Below, piece by piece: positions 32,285-40,309 of a stretch of DNA of 64,000 bases (the stretch's first letter is position 1; every line of letters begins with the position of its first letter). The DNA is taken from positions 248,001-312,000 of the forward strand of contig CAWGGX010000010.1 in NCBI GenBank assembly GCA_963822215.1. The letters are read 5' to 3'. This DNA is from Roseiarcus sp963822215 (lineage in GTDB: Bacteria; Pseudomonadota; Alphaproteobacteria; Rhizobiales; Beijerinckiaceae). A program made the translations under genes and the position numbers. The notes beneath the pieces were generated by a model. It made no database searches and was not told the DNA's origin. It saw nothing but the letters and a program-made list of their open reading frames with translations.

Positions 32285-33787
32285 TCACACGTCGAACCGC
32301 ACGCCCTGCGCCAGCGGCAGGTTAGCCGAATAGTTCACCGTGCTGGTCTGCCGGCGCATGTAGCTTCTCCAGGCGTCCGATCCGCTCTCGCGGCCGCCGC
32401 CCGTCTCCTTCTCGCCGCCGAACGCGCCGCCGATCTCGGCGCCTGACGGGCCGATATTCACGTTGGCGATGCCGCAGTCGGAGCCGGCCGCCGACAGGAA
32501 CGCCTCCGCTTCGCGGACATCGAGGGTGAAGATGCACGACGACAGCCCCTGCGGAACGTCGTTTTGCAGGGCGATCGCCTCGTCGAGCGTTTCGTAGCCG
32601 CACGTGTAGAGGATGGGGGCGAAGGTTTCCTGGCGCACGATTGGGGTCTGGCCGGGCATCTCGACGATCGCGGGCTCCACATAGGCGCCGCCGTTGGGCG
32701 CGCCCGAAGTCACGCTTCTACCGCCGTGAACGACGCCGCCCTCGCCCTTGGCCCGCGCGAGCGCCGCGGCCATGCGGTCGCGCGCCGTATCGTCGATGAG
32801 CGGGCCAACCAGCGTGCGGGTGTCGCGCGGATCGCCGATCGGCAGGCTGGAATAGGCCTTCACAAGCCGACGGGTCAGATCGGCGCGGATCGAACGATGG
32901 ACGATGAGACGGCGAAGCGACGTGCAGCGCTGTCCGGCCGTCCCGACCGCCGCGAACAGAATGGCGCGCACGGCCATGTCGAGGTCGGCCGAGGGGGCCA
33001 CGATCATTGCGTTGTTGCCCCCGAGCTCGAGTATTGCGCGGCCGAAGCGGGCGGCCACCTTGGGGCCGACGATCGCGCCCATGCGGGTCGAACCAGTCGC
33101 CGAGACGATCGGCACGTCCTTCGAGGCGACCAGAGCCTCGCCGATCGCCGCCCCGCCGACCACGATCTGCGCCAGCCCTTCCGGCGCGTCGGCGCCGAAT
33201 CGCGCCAGCGCCCGGCCGAGAATCTTGGTGGCGGCCAGCGCGCTGAGGGGCGTCTTCTCGGAGGGCTTCCAGATGACAGGATCGCCGCAGACGAGCGCCA
33301 GCGCGGCGTTCCAGGCCCAGACGGCGACCGGGAAGTTGAAGGCTGAGATGATCGCGCAGGGCCCGAGCGGGTGCCAAGTCTCCATCATGCGATGGCCCGG
33401 GCGCTCCGAGGCGATGGTCAGGCCGTAGATCTGGCGCGACAGTCCAACTGCTAAGTCGCAGACGTCGATCATTTCTTGAACTTCGCCAAGGCCCTCGGAA
33501 ACGATCTTGCCCGCCTCCAAAGTCACCACCGCCCCGAGCGCTTCCTTGGCGGCGCGCAACTCCTCGCCGAGCAGCCGCACAAGTTCGCCCCGGCGCGGCG
33601 CCGGAACCTCGCGCCAGACCAAAAAGGCTGCCCGAGCGCGGGCGACGACGGCCGGCATGTCGGACAAGGGCGTTTCGGCAACGCGCGCGATATCGGCGCC
33701 GTCGATCGGCGAGCGGACCGTGAGCGATCCGGTCCAAAGCGCCTCGCCGCTCAAGCCCGCACGTGCGAGAATCTCATCGCTGGTCAT
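32285..33787 (-). CDS. ALDH7-type aldehyde dehydrogenase (piperideine-6-carboxylate/aminoadipate semialdehyde type)
   Basis: A 500-residue NAD-dependent dehydrogenase. ISAFNFPVAVWAWNAALALVCGDPVIWKPSEKTPLSA is the cofactor region. LELGGNNAMIV holds the catalytic Glu, and GTAGQRCTSLRRLIVH holds the nucleophilic Cys. The C-terminal NVNIGPSGAEIGGAFGGEKETGGGRESGSDAWRSYMRR block is distinctive of the ALDH7A1/antiquitin group, which oxidises alpha-aminoadipate semialdehyde in lysine breakdown. The start at 33787 gives MTSDEILARAGLSG; an upstream frame adds an unlikely leader. No other lysine-catabolic gene is adjacent. Confidence 0.85.
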   Translation of the reverse strand: MTSDEILARAGLSGEALWTGSLTVRSPIDGADIARVAETPLSDMPAVVARARAAFLVWREVPAPRRGELVRLLGEELRAAKEALGAVVTLEAGKIVSEGLGEVQEMIDVCDLAVGLSRQIYGLTIASERPGHRMMETWHPLGPCAIISAFNFPVAVWAWNAALALVCGDPVIWKPSEKTPLSALAATKILGRALARFGADAPEGLAQIVVGGAAIGEALVASKDVPIVSATGSTRMGAIVGPKVAARFGRAILELGGNNAMIVAPSADLDMAVRAILFAAVGTAGQRCTSLRRLIVHRSIRADLTRRLVKAYSSLPIGDPRDTRTLVGPLIDDTARDRMAAALARAKGEGGVVHGGRSVTSGAPNGGAYVEPAIVEMPGQTPIVRQETFAPILYTCGYETLDEAIALQNDVPQGLSSCIFTLDVREAEAFLSAAGSDCGIANVNIGPSGAEIGGAFGGEKETGGGRESGSDAWRSYMRRQTSTVNYSANLPLAQGVRFDV

Positions 33788-33972
33788 CTGACGTTCCCTT
33801 GCTCGAACGGAAGTCGCGCGCCGCGCTCCGGCGAGATGCAGCGTGAATCGCAAAATGCACGCCGAGGGGCAAGCCTGTTCAGGTCTGGCCGAGCGCGTAT
33901 CCAAAAAGAGGATGTCGACGCGCGCCGCAATTTGGCCCGTTGAGCTCTGTAGGGACGGTCGCGACGCTGGCT

Positions 33973-34002
33973 TTGCGGCGTCGTCGACGGCGATGGTATA
34001 TA
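33973..34002 (+). promoter_or_regulatory. Candidate promoter of the EpsI gene
   Basis: TTGCGG at 33973-33978 and TATATA at 33997-34002 are separated by 18 bases, and the start codon is 34 bases further on. The A/T-rich -10 patch stands out in this GC-rich background. Confidence 0.4.
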
Positions 34003-34035
34003 GGCGCCGCGGATCGTCAACTTACGGATTGCAAC

Positions 34036-34728
34036 ATGGCGCGTTCGGTGAACTTGGCGCTGGCATGCGTGGCGATGCTCGCGGCTGCGGCGCTCGCCTA
34101 TGTGATGACGCCGCACCGTCTGATGGCGCGGACGCATGAGGCGTTCAACATCGACGCCCATGTGCCGCGGGCATTTGGCGAATGGGCCGAATTGCCGGGC
34201 TTGCAGGCGATCAAGCCGCCCCCGGACGGGCTGGAGACCGAGATCTACAATCAGGAAGTGGCCCGCGCTTATGTCGACAAGGACGGCCATGCTGTGATGC
34301 TGATGATCGCCTACGGCGAGAGCCAGAGCGATCGGCTGCAGTTGCACCACCCCGAGCTCTGCTATACCGCGCAGGGGTTCCGTGTGACCAGGCCGGTGAC
34401 GACCGAGTTCAGCTGGTCGCCGACCTCCAGTCCCATTCCGTTGACCAGCCTCATCGCGACCCGGGAGGGCCGTATCGAGCCGATCAGCTACTGGATGCGG
34501 ATCGGCTACGACGTCACAAACAGCAACTGGGCGCGCAACGCCTTGAAGCTTCAATACGGCCTCAGGGGATGGATTCCGGACGGCGCGTTGTTTCGCGTGT
34601 CCAGCTTGGGCGTGTCCGTGGAGCAGAGCATGCAGGTTCGGAAGAAGTTCATCCGCGACCTCCTGAACGCTGTGCCGCCGGACACCCGCGCATTCATGAT
34701 CGGCGACCCCGGGAAGGCGCTGCTGTAA
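34036..34728 (+). CDS. epsI: EpsI family protein (exosortase-associated domain, DUF3485)
   Basis: A 230-residue protein with an N-terminal membrane anchor (about 5-25, LALACVAMLAAAALAYVM) and a periplasmic EpsI domain. Recognisable pieces are AFGEWAEL, YGESQSDRLQLHHPELCYTAQGF (the conserved HxPExCY-like motif), ISYWMRIGYDVTN and the C-terminal RAFMIGDP. EpsI normally works beside a membrane exosortase in exopolysaccharide/PEP-CTERM systems, sometimes as a C-terminal fusion. No exosortase, glycosyltransferase or PEP-CTERM protein is seen here. The start ATG 34036 gives the clean membrane anchor. Confidence 0.85.
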   Translation: MARSVNLALACVAMLAAAALAYVMTPHRLMARTHEAFNIDAHVPRAFGEWAELPGLQAIKPPPDGLETEIYNQEVARAYVDKDGHAVMLMIAYGESQSDRLQLHHPELCYTAQGFRVTRPVTTEFSWSPTSSPIPLTSLIATREGRIEPISYWMRIGYDVTNSNWARNALKLQYGLRGWIPDGALFRVSSLGVSVEQSMQVRKKFIRDLLNAVPPDTRAFMIGDPGKALL

Positions 34729-34896
34729 GCTCCAAGTGCGCGGCGCTGGCGCGGCGGGGGTCCCGCGGGCGCTTGTGGCGGCGCGTTCCGACGTCCCCGT
34801 TTGACTTTCTGCCGGTTGTCGTGGTCTGTTGAACGATCATATGTGAACGATCTCGCGGAACCTTATTCGCGGGCGTGACCGGGAGGAAGCGGCGGG

Positions 34897-36507
34897 ATGC
34901 CGGCGATCGCGTCGAACGTCATCGTCGAAAGCGAGGCGTTTCGCGCCAATCGCGTGGCGCATCTCGAACTCATCGCCCAGTTCCGCGCCCTCGAACGTAA
35001 GGTTCGCGGCGCCTCCGCCCGCGCCGACGACAAGTTCAAGTCGCGGGGACAATTGCCGCCTCGAGAGCGGATTAACTGGCTTCTCGACCGCGATTCGGCC
35101 TTTCTCGAGCTGTCGACATTGTGCGGCCTGGGCATGCACGAGGATGACGGGGCTGAGAACGTCTATGGCGGCGGCCTCATCGCGGGCATCGGCGTCGTTG
35201 CGGGCGCGCGCTGCATGGTCGCAGCCAACGATTCCGGGATCAAGGGGGGCGCGGCGCACCCGATGGGGGTGGAGAAGGCGATCCGCGCGCAGGAGATCGC
35301 GCTGCGCGAGAAGCTGCCTTATGTCCAGCTCGTTGAGAGCGCCGGCGCCAATCTTCTGCTGCAGGCAGAGATGTTCGTGCACGGCGGGGCGATCTTCGCC
35401 AACATGGCGCGCATGTCGGCGGCGGGAATCCCGGTGGTCTCGATCGTGCATGGCTCGTCGACTGCGGGCGGCGCCTATCAGACCGGCCTTGCCGACTATG
35501 TCGTCATGGTGCGCAGCCGTTCGAAGGTCTTCCTCGCCGGGCCGCCGCTGCTCAGAGCCGCGACCGGCGAGATCGCCAAAGACGAGGCGCTCGGCGGCGC
35601 GGAGTTGCATTGCGTGACGACCGGCCTTGGCGAATATCTCGCCGAGGACGACGCCGACGCCTTGCGCATTGGCCGGGAGATCCTGGCCCACCTTGGCTGG
35701 GGCGCCTCACCGCCGCGGCCCCGCGCTCCGCTGCCGCTCTACGATCCCGAAGAGCTGCTCGGCATCGTGGCGGTCGACTACCGGAAACCCTACGACGTGC
35801 GCGAGGTGATCGCGCGGCTCGTCGATGGCTCGGAGTTTCTCGACTTCAAGCCAGGCTACGGCCCCGAAACCGTCTGCGGCCACGCCGCGATCGAGGGCCG
35901 CGAGCTCGGTCTCCTCGGCAACAACGGGCCGATCGATTCGCCGGGCGCGAGCAAGGCCGGGCAGTTCATCCAGCTCTGCTGCCAGGCGGGACTTCCGATC
36001 GTCTTCCTGCAGAACACCACCGGCTATTTGGTGGGGGTCGCGGCGGAGAGCTCCGGCATCGTCAAGCATGGCTCGAAGATGATCCAGGCGGTCACCAACG
36101 CGAGCATACCGAAGCTGACGTTGCAGATCGGCGGGTCGTTCGGCGCCGGCCATTACGGCATGTGCGGCAGGAGCTTCGGTCCACGGTTCCTGTTTTCCTG
36201 GCCGAACGCCCGCGTTGCGGTGATGGGCGGCGAGCAGGCGGCGAAGGTGATGACGATCGTCGCGGAGGATGCGGCGCGCGCAAGGGGAGCTCCGTTCGAC
36301 GCCGAAGCCATGACGAAGCAAGCCGCAAAGATCGTGGCGGGCTACGACCGTCAGTCGACCGCGCTGTTCGCCACGGCGCGCCTTTGGGACGACGGGCTGA
36401 TCGACCCGCGCGAGAGCCGCGCGACGCTCGCCTTCTGCCTCGAAACCTGCGCGGAGAGCGAGGCGCGCACATTGCGCCCCAATGCGTTCGGCGTGGCGAG
36501 GTTCTGA
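34897..36507 (+). CDS. Acyl-CoA carboxylase, carboxyltransferase (beta) subunit, methylcrotonyl/geranyl-CoA type
   Basis: A 536-residue carboxyltransferase that would move CO2 from carboxybiotin on the alpha subunit to the gamma carbon of an unsaturated acyl-CoA. The N-terminal half has GGGLIAGIGVVAGARCMVAANDSGIKGGAAHP and HGSSTAGGAYQ. The C-terminal half has NTTGYLVG, HGSKMIQAVTNASIPKLTLQIGGSFGAGHYGMCGRSF. This is the MccB/AtuC/LiuB group. GGGAGGA lies upstream of the ATG. It starts an operon with a hydratase, the alpha subunit, a BKACE enzyme and an acyl-CoA dehydrogenase. Methylcrotonyl-CoA and geranyl-CoA versions cannot be told apart by eye. Confidence 0.88.
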   Translation: MPAIASNVIVESEAFRANRVAHLELIAQFRALERKVRGASARADDKFKSRGQLPPRERINWLLDRDSAFLELSTLCGLGMHEDDGAENVYGGGLIAGIGVVAGARCMVAANDSGIKGGAAHPMGVEKAIRAQEIALREKLPYVQLVESAGANLLLQAEMFVHGGAIFANMARMSAAGIPVVSIVHGSSTAGGAYQTGLADYVVMVRSRSKVFLAGPPLLRAATGEIAKDEALGGAELHCVTTGLGEYLAEDDADALRIGREILAHLGWGASPPRPRAPLPLYDPEELLGIVAVDYRKPYDVREVIARLVDGSEFLDFKPGYGPETVCGHAAIEGRELGLLGNNGPIDSPGASKAGQFIQLCCQAGLPIVFLQNTTGYLVGVAAESSGIVKHGSKMIQAVTNASIPKLTLQIGGSFGAGHYGMCGRSFGPRFLFSWPNARVAVMGGEQAAKVMTIVAEDAARARGAPFDAEAMTKQAAKIVAGYDRQSTALFATARLWDDGLIDPRESRATLAFCLETCAESEARTLRPNAFGVARF

Positions 36508-36508
36508 C

Positions 36509-37305
36509 ATGGCGCTCGTCCGAACCCGCCGCACGAGCCGCAACATGGTCCTCACCCTGGCCGAGCCTCAGCGCCAGAACGCGCTTTCGGCGGAGATGGT
36601 CGCCGAGATCGAGCGCGCTCTGGACGCCGCGCCGGAGGATCTCGCCGCGCTGCTCGTCGAGGGCGAAGGCGGCGTGTTCAGCGCCGGCGCCGATCTCAAA
36701 GCGCTGTCGACAGCGCTGGACAGAAGTCCGCACCCGGCGAAATCGATCCGCTTCAGGCGCTCAATGCCGCGGGCGGGCGCTTCTTCGCCCGCTTCGCCTC
36801 GCTGCCCTTCGTCACCATCGCGGTCGTCGACGGCGCGGCGGTCGGCGGCGGCATGGGGCTCGCCGCCGCTGCCGACATCGTGATCGCCACGCAGCGCGCT
36901 CGCTTCGCCCTAACCGAGACGAGCCTCGGTCTTCCTCCGGCGCAGATCGCCCCCCATCTCGTCGGCCGCCTTGGCGAGCGCATGACGCGCCGCCTTGCGC
37001 TCACCGGCGCGCGCTTCGACGGCCGCGAAGCCGCGGCGATCGGGCTCGCCGATGTCTATTGCGACAGCGACGAAGCGCGCGACGCCGAAGTCGCGGCGCT
37101 CATCAAGGCGATCGAGCGCTGCGCGCCTGGCGCCAACGCCGAGACGAAGCGGCTGTTGCGCGCCTGCCGCGCCGAACCGCCCGACGTCTATATCGAAACG
37201 GCGGCAAGGAGCTTCGCCGCCGCCCTCCGTAGTCCGGAAGGGCGAGAGGGGCTTGCGGCCTTCCTCGGCAAGCGCGCGCCCGCCTGGGCGAGGGAAAGGC
37301 CATGA
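36509..37305 (+). pseudogene. Enoyl-CoA hydratase (methylglutaconyl-CoA hydratase type), frameshifted
   Basis: Two frames together give a normal crotonase of about 265 residues. The first (from ATG 36509) reads MALVRTRR to FSAGADLKALSTALD. The second resumes at about 36721 as QKSAPGEIDPLQALNAAGGRFF and continues through IAVVDGAAVGGGMGLAAAADI (oxyanion-hole region) to the stop at 37305. The shift fits loss of one base at about 36720/36721. As sequenced it would be truncated after about 125 residues. It lies between the carboxylase beta and alpha genes, where a hydratase is expected, and overlaps the alpha start (ATGA). It could be a real pseudogene or a consensus error. Confidence 0.82.
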
Positions 37306-39317
37306 GCGCGCGGTTTTCGTCCGTCCTGATAGCCAACCGCGGCGAGATCGCCTGCCGGATCGTCCGCGCCGCGCGCGAAGAGGGTCTGAGCGCGATCGCC
37401 GTCTATAGCGACGCCGACGCCACGGCGCTGCACGCGCGCCTCGCTGACAAGGCCATCCGCATCGGTCCGTCGTCGCCGGGTGGGTCCTATCTGTCGATCG
37501 GCGCGCTGATCGACGCGGCGAAGGGGACCGGCGCCGAAGCGCTTCACCCGGGCTACGGCTTCCTCGCCGAGAACGCCGATCTCGCCGAGGCGTGCGCCGC
37601 CGCCGGGCTCGTGTTCGTCGGGCCGCCGTCGGCCGCCATCCGCGCCATGGGCGACAAGAGCGCGGCCAAGGCGCGAATGGCGGCGGCGGGCGTCCCCTGC
37701 GTCCCGGGCTATCATGGGCCGGACCAGTCGCTTGCGCGGTTCGCCGAAGAGGCCGCGCGCGTCGGCTATCCCATCATGGTGAAGGCGAGCGCAGGCGGCG
37801 GCGGGCGCGGCATGCGCATCGTTCGCGAGCCCGAGGCCCTGGACGGCGCGCTGCGGGCGGCCCGCGCCGAGGCGGAAAACGCCTTCGGCGAGGGTCGTCT
37901 GCTGATCGAGCGGGCGCTGCTGGCTGCGCGCCATGTCGAAGTGCAGGTGTTTGGCGACGAGCAGGGCGCGATTGTCCATCTCGGCGAGCGCGACTGCTCG
38001 ATCCAGCGGCGTCACCAGAAGGTGATCGAGGAGGCGCCGTCGCCGGGGGTCTCGCCCGCGCTGCGCGAGGCGATGGGCGCGGCCGCGGTCAGGGCCGCCG
38101 CCGCGGTCGGCTATGTCGGGGCGGGCACTGTCGAATTCCTGCTCGACCATCGCCCGTCGGGAGACAGGCATTCTTCCGGACCGCCACATAGTCCGTCGGG
38201 AGACGGGCGTCCTTCCGGACGCCCTATGGATGGGCGATTCTACTTCCTCGAGATGAACACGCGGATCCAGGTCGAGCATCCGGTGACGGAGTGCGTGACC
38301 GGCGTCGACCTCATCCGGCTGCAGTTTCGCGTCGCTCAAGGGCAGCCGCTGCCCTTCGCCCAGGCCGATTTCGCGCTCAGCGGCCATGCGATCGAGGCGC
38401 GGCTTTATGCGGAGGATCCGGCGGCCGACTTCCTGCCGTCGATCGGAACGCTCGCTGCGTGGCGACCGCCCGTGGGCGAAGGCGTGCGGGTCGACGCGGG
38501 CGTCGAAAAAGGCTCGGCTGTGACGCCCTTCTACAATTCGATGATCGCCAAGATCATCGCGCATGGCGCGACGCGCGAGGAGGCGCGGCTCAGGCTCCTG
38601 CGCGCGCTCGACAGGACGTTCGTCGCCGGGGTCGTCACCAATCGCGATTTCCTGATCGAGGCGCTTCGTCGGCCGGAATTCGTCGAGGGCCGCGCCACGA
38701 CCGCTTTCGTCGGCGAGGCGCCCTTCGCCCCGGCGGTGCCGACCCGCAAGGCGATCGCGCTGGCAGCGACGCTTTTCGTCGAGCGCGGGCCTCCGCCGTC
38801 GCCGACCGCGGCATGGCGCGCGGCGCCGCTGAGGCTTGCATGCGACGACGGCGAGCGCCGCGTTTCCGTGCGCCGGCGAGGCGAGGAGACGCTCGTTGCG
38901 ATCGATGGCGAGGACGAGGTTTTTCAAAGCGTCGCGTTTGGCGACGGCGAGGCGCGCTATGCGGTCGACGGCGTCGTCTCCCGCGCCGTCTACGCGCGCG
39001 ATGGCGACGATCTCTGGCTCGACGTGGACGGCGTCTGTCGACGCTTTAGCGATCGCACCTATGCGCCGCCGCGCCTCAAGGACGACGACGCCGATGGCGC
39101 GGTGCGCTCGCCGGTCAGCGGCGTCGTCGTCTCGGTCGAGGCGCAAGCGGGCGACACGGTCAAGCGCGGCCAGGCGCTCGCGACCGTCGAGGCGATGAAA
39201 ATGCAATATGCGATCCTTGCGCCGATCGACGGCGTGATCGCCGAGGCGCACGCTGTCGACGGCCGGCAGGCCGAGGCGCGCGCTCTTCTGTTCGCCATCG
39301 CCCCCGAAGGAGCCTGA
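37302..39317 (+). CDS. Acyl-CoA carboxylase, biotin carboxylase/biotin carrier (alpha) subunit, with in-frame repeat insert
   Basis: A 671-residue alpha subunit. The biotin carboxylase domain (about 1-470) has FSSVLIANRGEIACRI, HPGYGFLAEN, VKASAGGGGRGMRIV, GERDCSIQRRHQKVIEEAPS and EMNTRIQVEHPVTE. The carrier domain at the C terminus has VEAMKMQ with the biotinylated Lys. Between EFLLD and DGRFYFLEMNTR, exactly where homologues have only a short turn, are 27 extra residues (38148-38228). They are encoded by two 39-bp palindromic repeat units. The insert precedes a key active-site strand but sits in a surface loop, so activity may survive. The ATG overlaps the upstream stop. Confidence 0.9.
   Translation: MSARFSSVLIANRGEIACRIVRAAREEGLSAIAVYSDADATALHARLADKAIRIGPSSPGGSYLSIGALIDAAKGTGAEALHPGYGFLAENADLAEACAAAGLVFVGPPSAAIRAMGDKSAAKARMAAAGVPCVPGYHGPDQSLARFAEEAARVGYPIMVKASAGGGGRGMRIVREPEALDGALRAARAEAENAFGEGRLLIERALLAARHVEVQVFGDEQGAIVHLGERDCSIQRRHQKVIEEAPSPGVSPALREAMGAAAVRAAAAVGYVGAGTVEFLLDHRPSGDRHSSGPPHSPSGDGRPSGRPMDGRFYFLEMNTRIQVEHPVTECVTGVDLIRLQFRVAQGQPLPFAQADFALSGHAIEARLYAEDPAADFLPSIGTLAAWRPPVGEGVRVDAGVEKGSAVTPFYNSMIAKIIAHGATREEARLRLLRALDRTFVAGVVTNRDFLIEALRRPEFVEGRATTAFVGEAPFAPAVPTRKAIALAATLFVERGPPPSPTAAWRAAPLRLACDDGERRVSVRRRGEETLVAIDGEDEVFQSVAFGDGEARYAVDGVVSRAVYARDGDDLWLDVDGVCRRFSDRTYAPPRLKDDDADGAVRSPVSGVVVSVEAQAGDTVKRGQALATVEAMKMQYAILAPIDGVIAEAHAVDGRQAEARALLFAIAPEGA
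38154..38231 (+). repeat. Two 39-bp palindromic repeat units inserted in frame
   Basis: Units at 38154-38192 and 38193-38231 both begin CCGTCGGGAGAC and contain CTTCCGGAC. The second holds GGGCGTCC-TTCC-GGACGCCC (38205-38224), an 8-bp hairpin, bracketed by CATAG (38187-38191) and CTATG. The same core occurs at 40236-40273 in the BKACE gene. The repeats encode Pro/Ser/Gly/Arg-rich peptide (PSGDGRPSGRPMD) and have a 13-codon period, so they do not break the frame. Confidence 0.8.
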
Positions 39318-39319
39318 CC

Positions 39320-40309
39320 GTGAGCCCGCCCCGTCTGGACAAAGCCGTCGTCACCTGCGCCCTGACCGGCGTCTTGACCGACCCCGCCGTCTATCCTGCC
39401 CCGGTTACGCCGGAAGAGATGGCGCGCGAAGCGAGACGCGCCTGCGACGCGGGTGCGAGCGTCGTCCATGTCCATTTCCGCCGTCTCGAATCCGGCAAGG
39501 GCCATCTTCCGTCGTGGGAGCCCGCGGTGGCCGCCGCCGTGATCGCCGCGATCCGCGACGCCTGCCCGGACATTGTGGTCAACCAGACGACCGGCGTCGT
39601 CGGCCCCGACATTTCCGGCCCGCTCGCCTGCCTGCGCGCGGTCAGGCCAGAGGTCGCGGCGCTCAACGCCGGATCGCTCAACTATCTCAGGACGCGCGCT
39701 GACGGAACATGGGCCTGGCCGCCGATGCTGTTTGACAATCCGGTCGAGAAGGTCGCGGCCTTTCTTGCCGTCATGGCCGAATGCGGCGTCGAGCCGGAGT
39801 TCGAGTGCTTCGACACCGGCATCGTGCGCACGGCCGCAGCGATCGCGCACAACAACGGCTTTCCCCGACCGCCGAAATACAATTTCGTAATGGGCGTCGA
39901 GTCGGGCATGCCGGCCGATCCGGAACTGCTGCCGATCCTGACGCGGCTCATCGTCGCCGGCGCGCGCTGGAGCGTGACGGCGATCGGCCGCAAGGAGATC
40001 TGGCCTTTGCACCGGCGCGCCGCCGAGCTCGGCGGCGACCTGCGCACCGGTCTCGAGGATACGATCCATTTACCCGACGGTTCCCGCGCGGCCTCGAACG
40101 GCGAGCTCGTCGCGGCGCTCGTCGCTGCCGCACGCGCAGCGGGACGTTCCATCGCCTCACCTGCCGAGGCGCGCGCCGCGCTCGGACTCAAACCCCCTGT
40201 AGCCGCGATCGCTGATCGCGGCGACGCGGTCCATAGCTCGTCTCCTGACGGGCGTCCTTCCGGACGCCCTATGGACCGCGTCCACAAAAGCAAGGAGGCG
40301 CGGCCATGA
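39320..40309 (+). CDS. BKACE (beta-keto acid cleavage, DUF849) enzyme with repeat-encoded tail
   Basis: A 329-residue Zn-dependent enzyme of the family that condenses a beta-keto acid with acetyl-CoA, giving acetoacetate and a new CoA ester. Signatures are VVHVHFR (metal-binding His pair, about 48-50), FECFDTG, FVMGVESGMPADP, SVTAIGR and GGDLRTGLEDT. The fold normally ends near ARAALGLKP. Here about 35 residues follow, encoded by a palindromic repeat (40223-40282). GTG 39320 has GAAGGAG upstream. Its stop overlaps the dehydrogenase start (ATGA). A BKACE in a carboxylase operon, where an HMG-CoA-type lyase would be expected, is unusual. Confidence 0.88.
   Translation: MSPPRLDKAVVTCALTGVLTDPAVYPAPVTPEEMAREARRACDAGASVVHVHFRRLESGKGHLPSWEPAVAAAVIAAIRDACPDIVVNQTTGVVGPDISGPLACLRAVRPEVAALNAGSLNYLRTRADGTWAWPPMLFDNPVEKVAAFLAVMAECGVEPEFECFDTGIVRTAAAIAHNNGFPRPPKYNFVMGVESGMPADPELLPILTRLIVAGARWSVTAIGRKEIWPLHRRAAELGGDLRTGLEDTIHLPDGSRAASNGELVAALVAAARAAGRSIASPAEARAALGLKPPVAAIADRGDAVHSSSPDGRPSGRPMDRVHKSKEARP
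40223..40282 (+). repeat. 60-bp nested palindrome at the 3' end of the BKACE gene
   Basis: The outer arms GACGCGGTCCATAG (40223-40236) and CTATGGACCGCGTC (40269-40282) are perfectly complementary over 14 bp. Inside is the GGGCGTCC-TTCC-GGACGCCC hairpin (40250-40269), identical to the one in the carboxylase alpha gene. It is translated in frame as SSPDGRPSGRPMD. Confidence 0.82.

Noticed and set aside
39320..40309. HMG-CoA lyase identity for the gene after the carboxylase alpha subunit
   Set aside because: The HVHFR, FECFDTG and GGDLRTGLEDT motifs are those of the BKACE/DUF849 family. The HMG-CoA lyase signature is absent.
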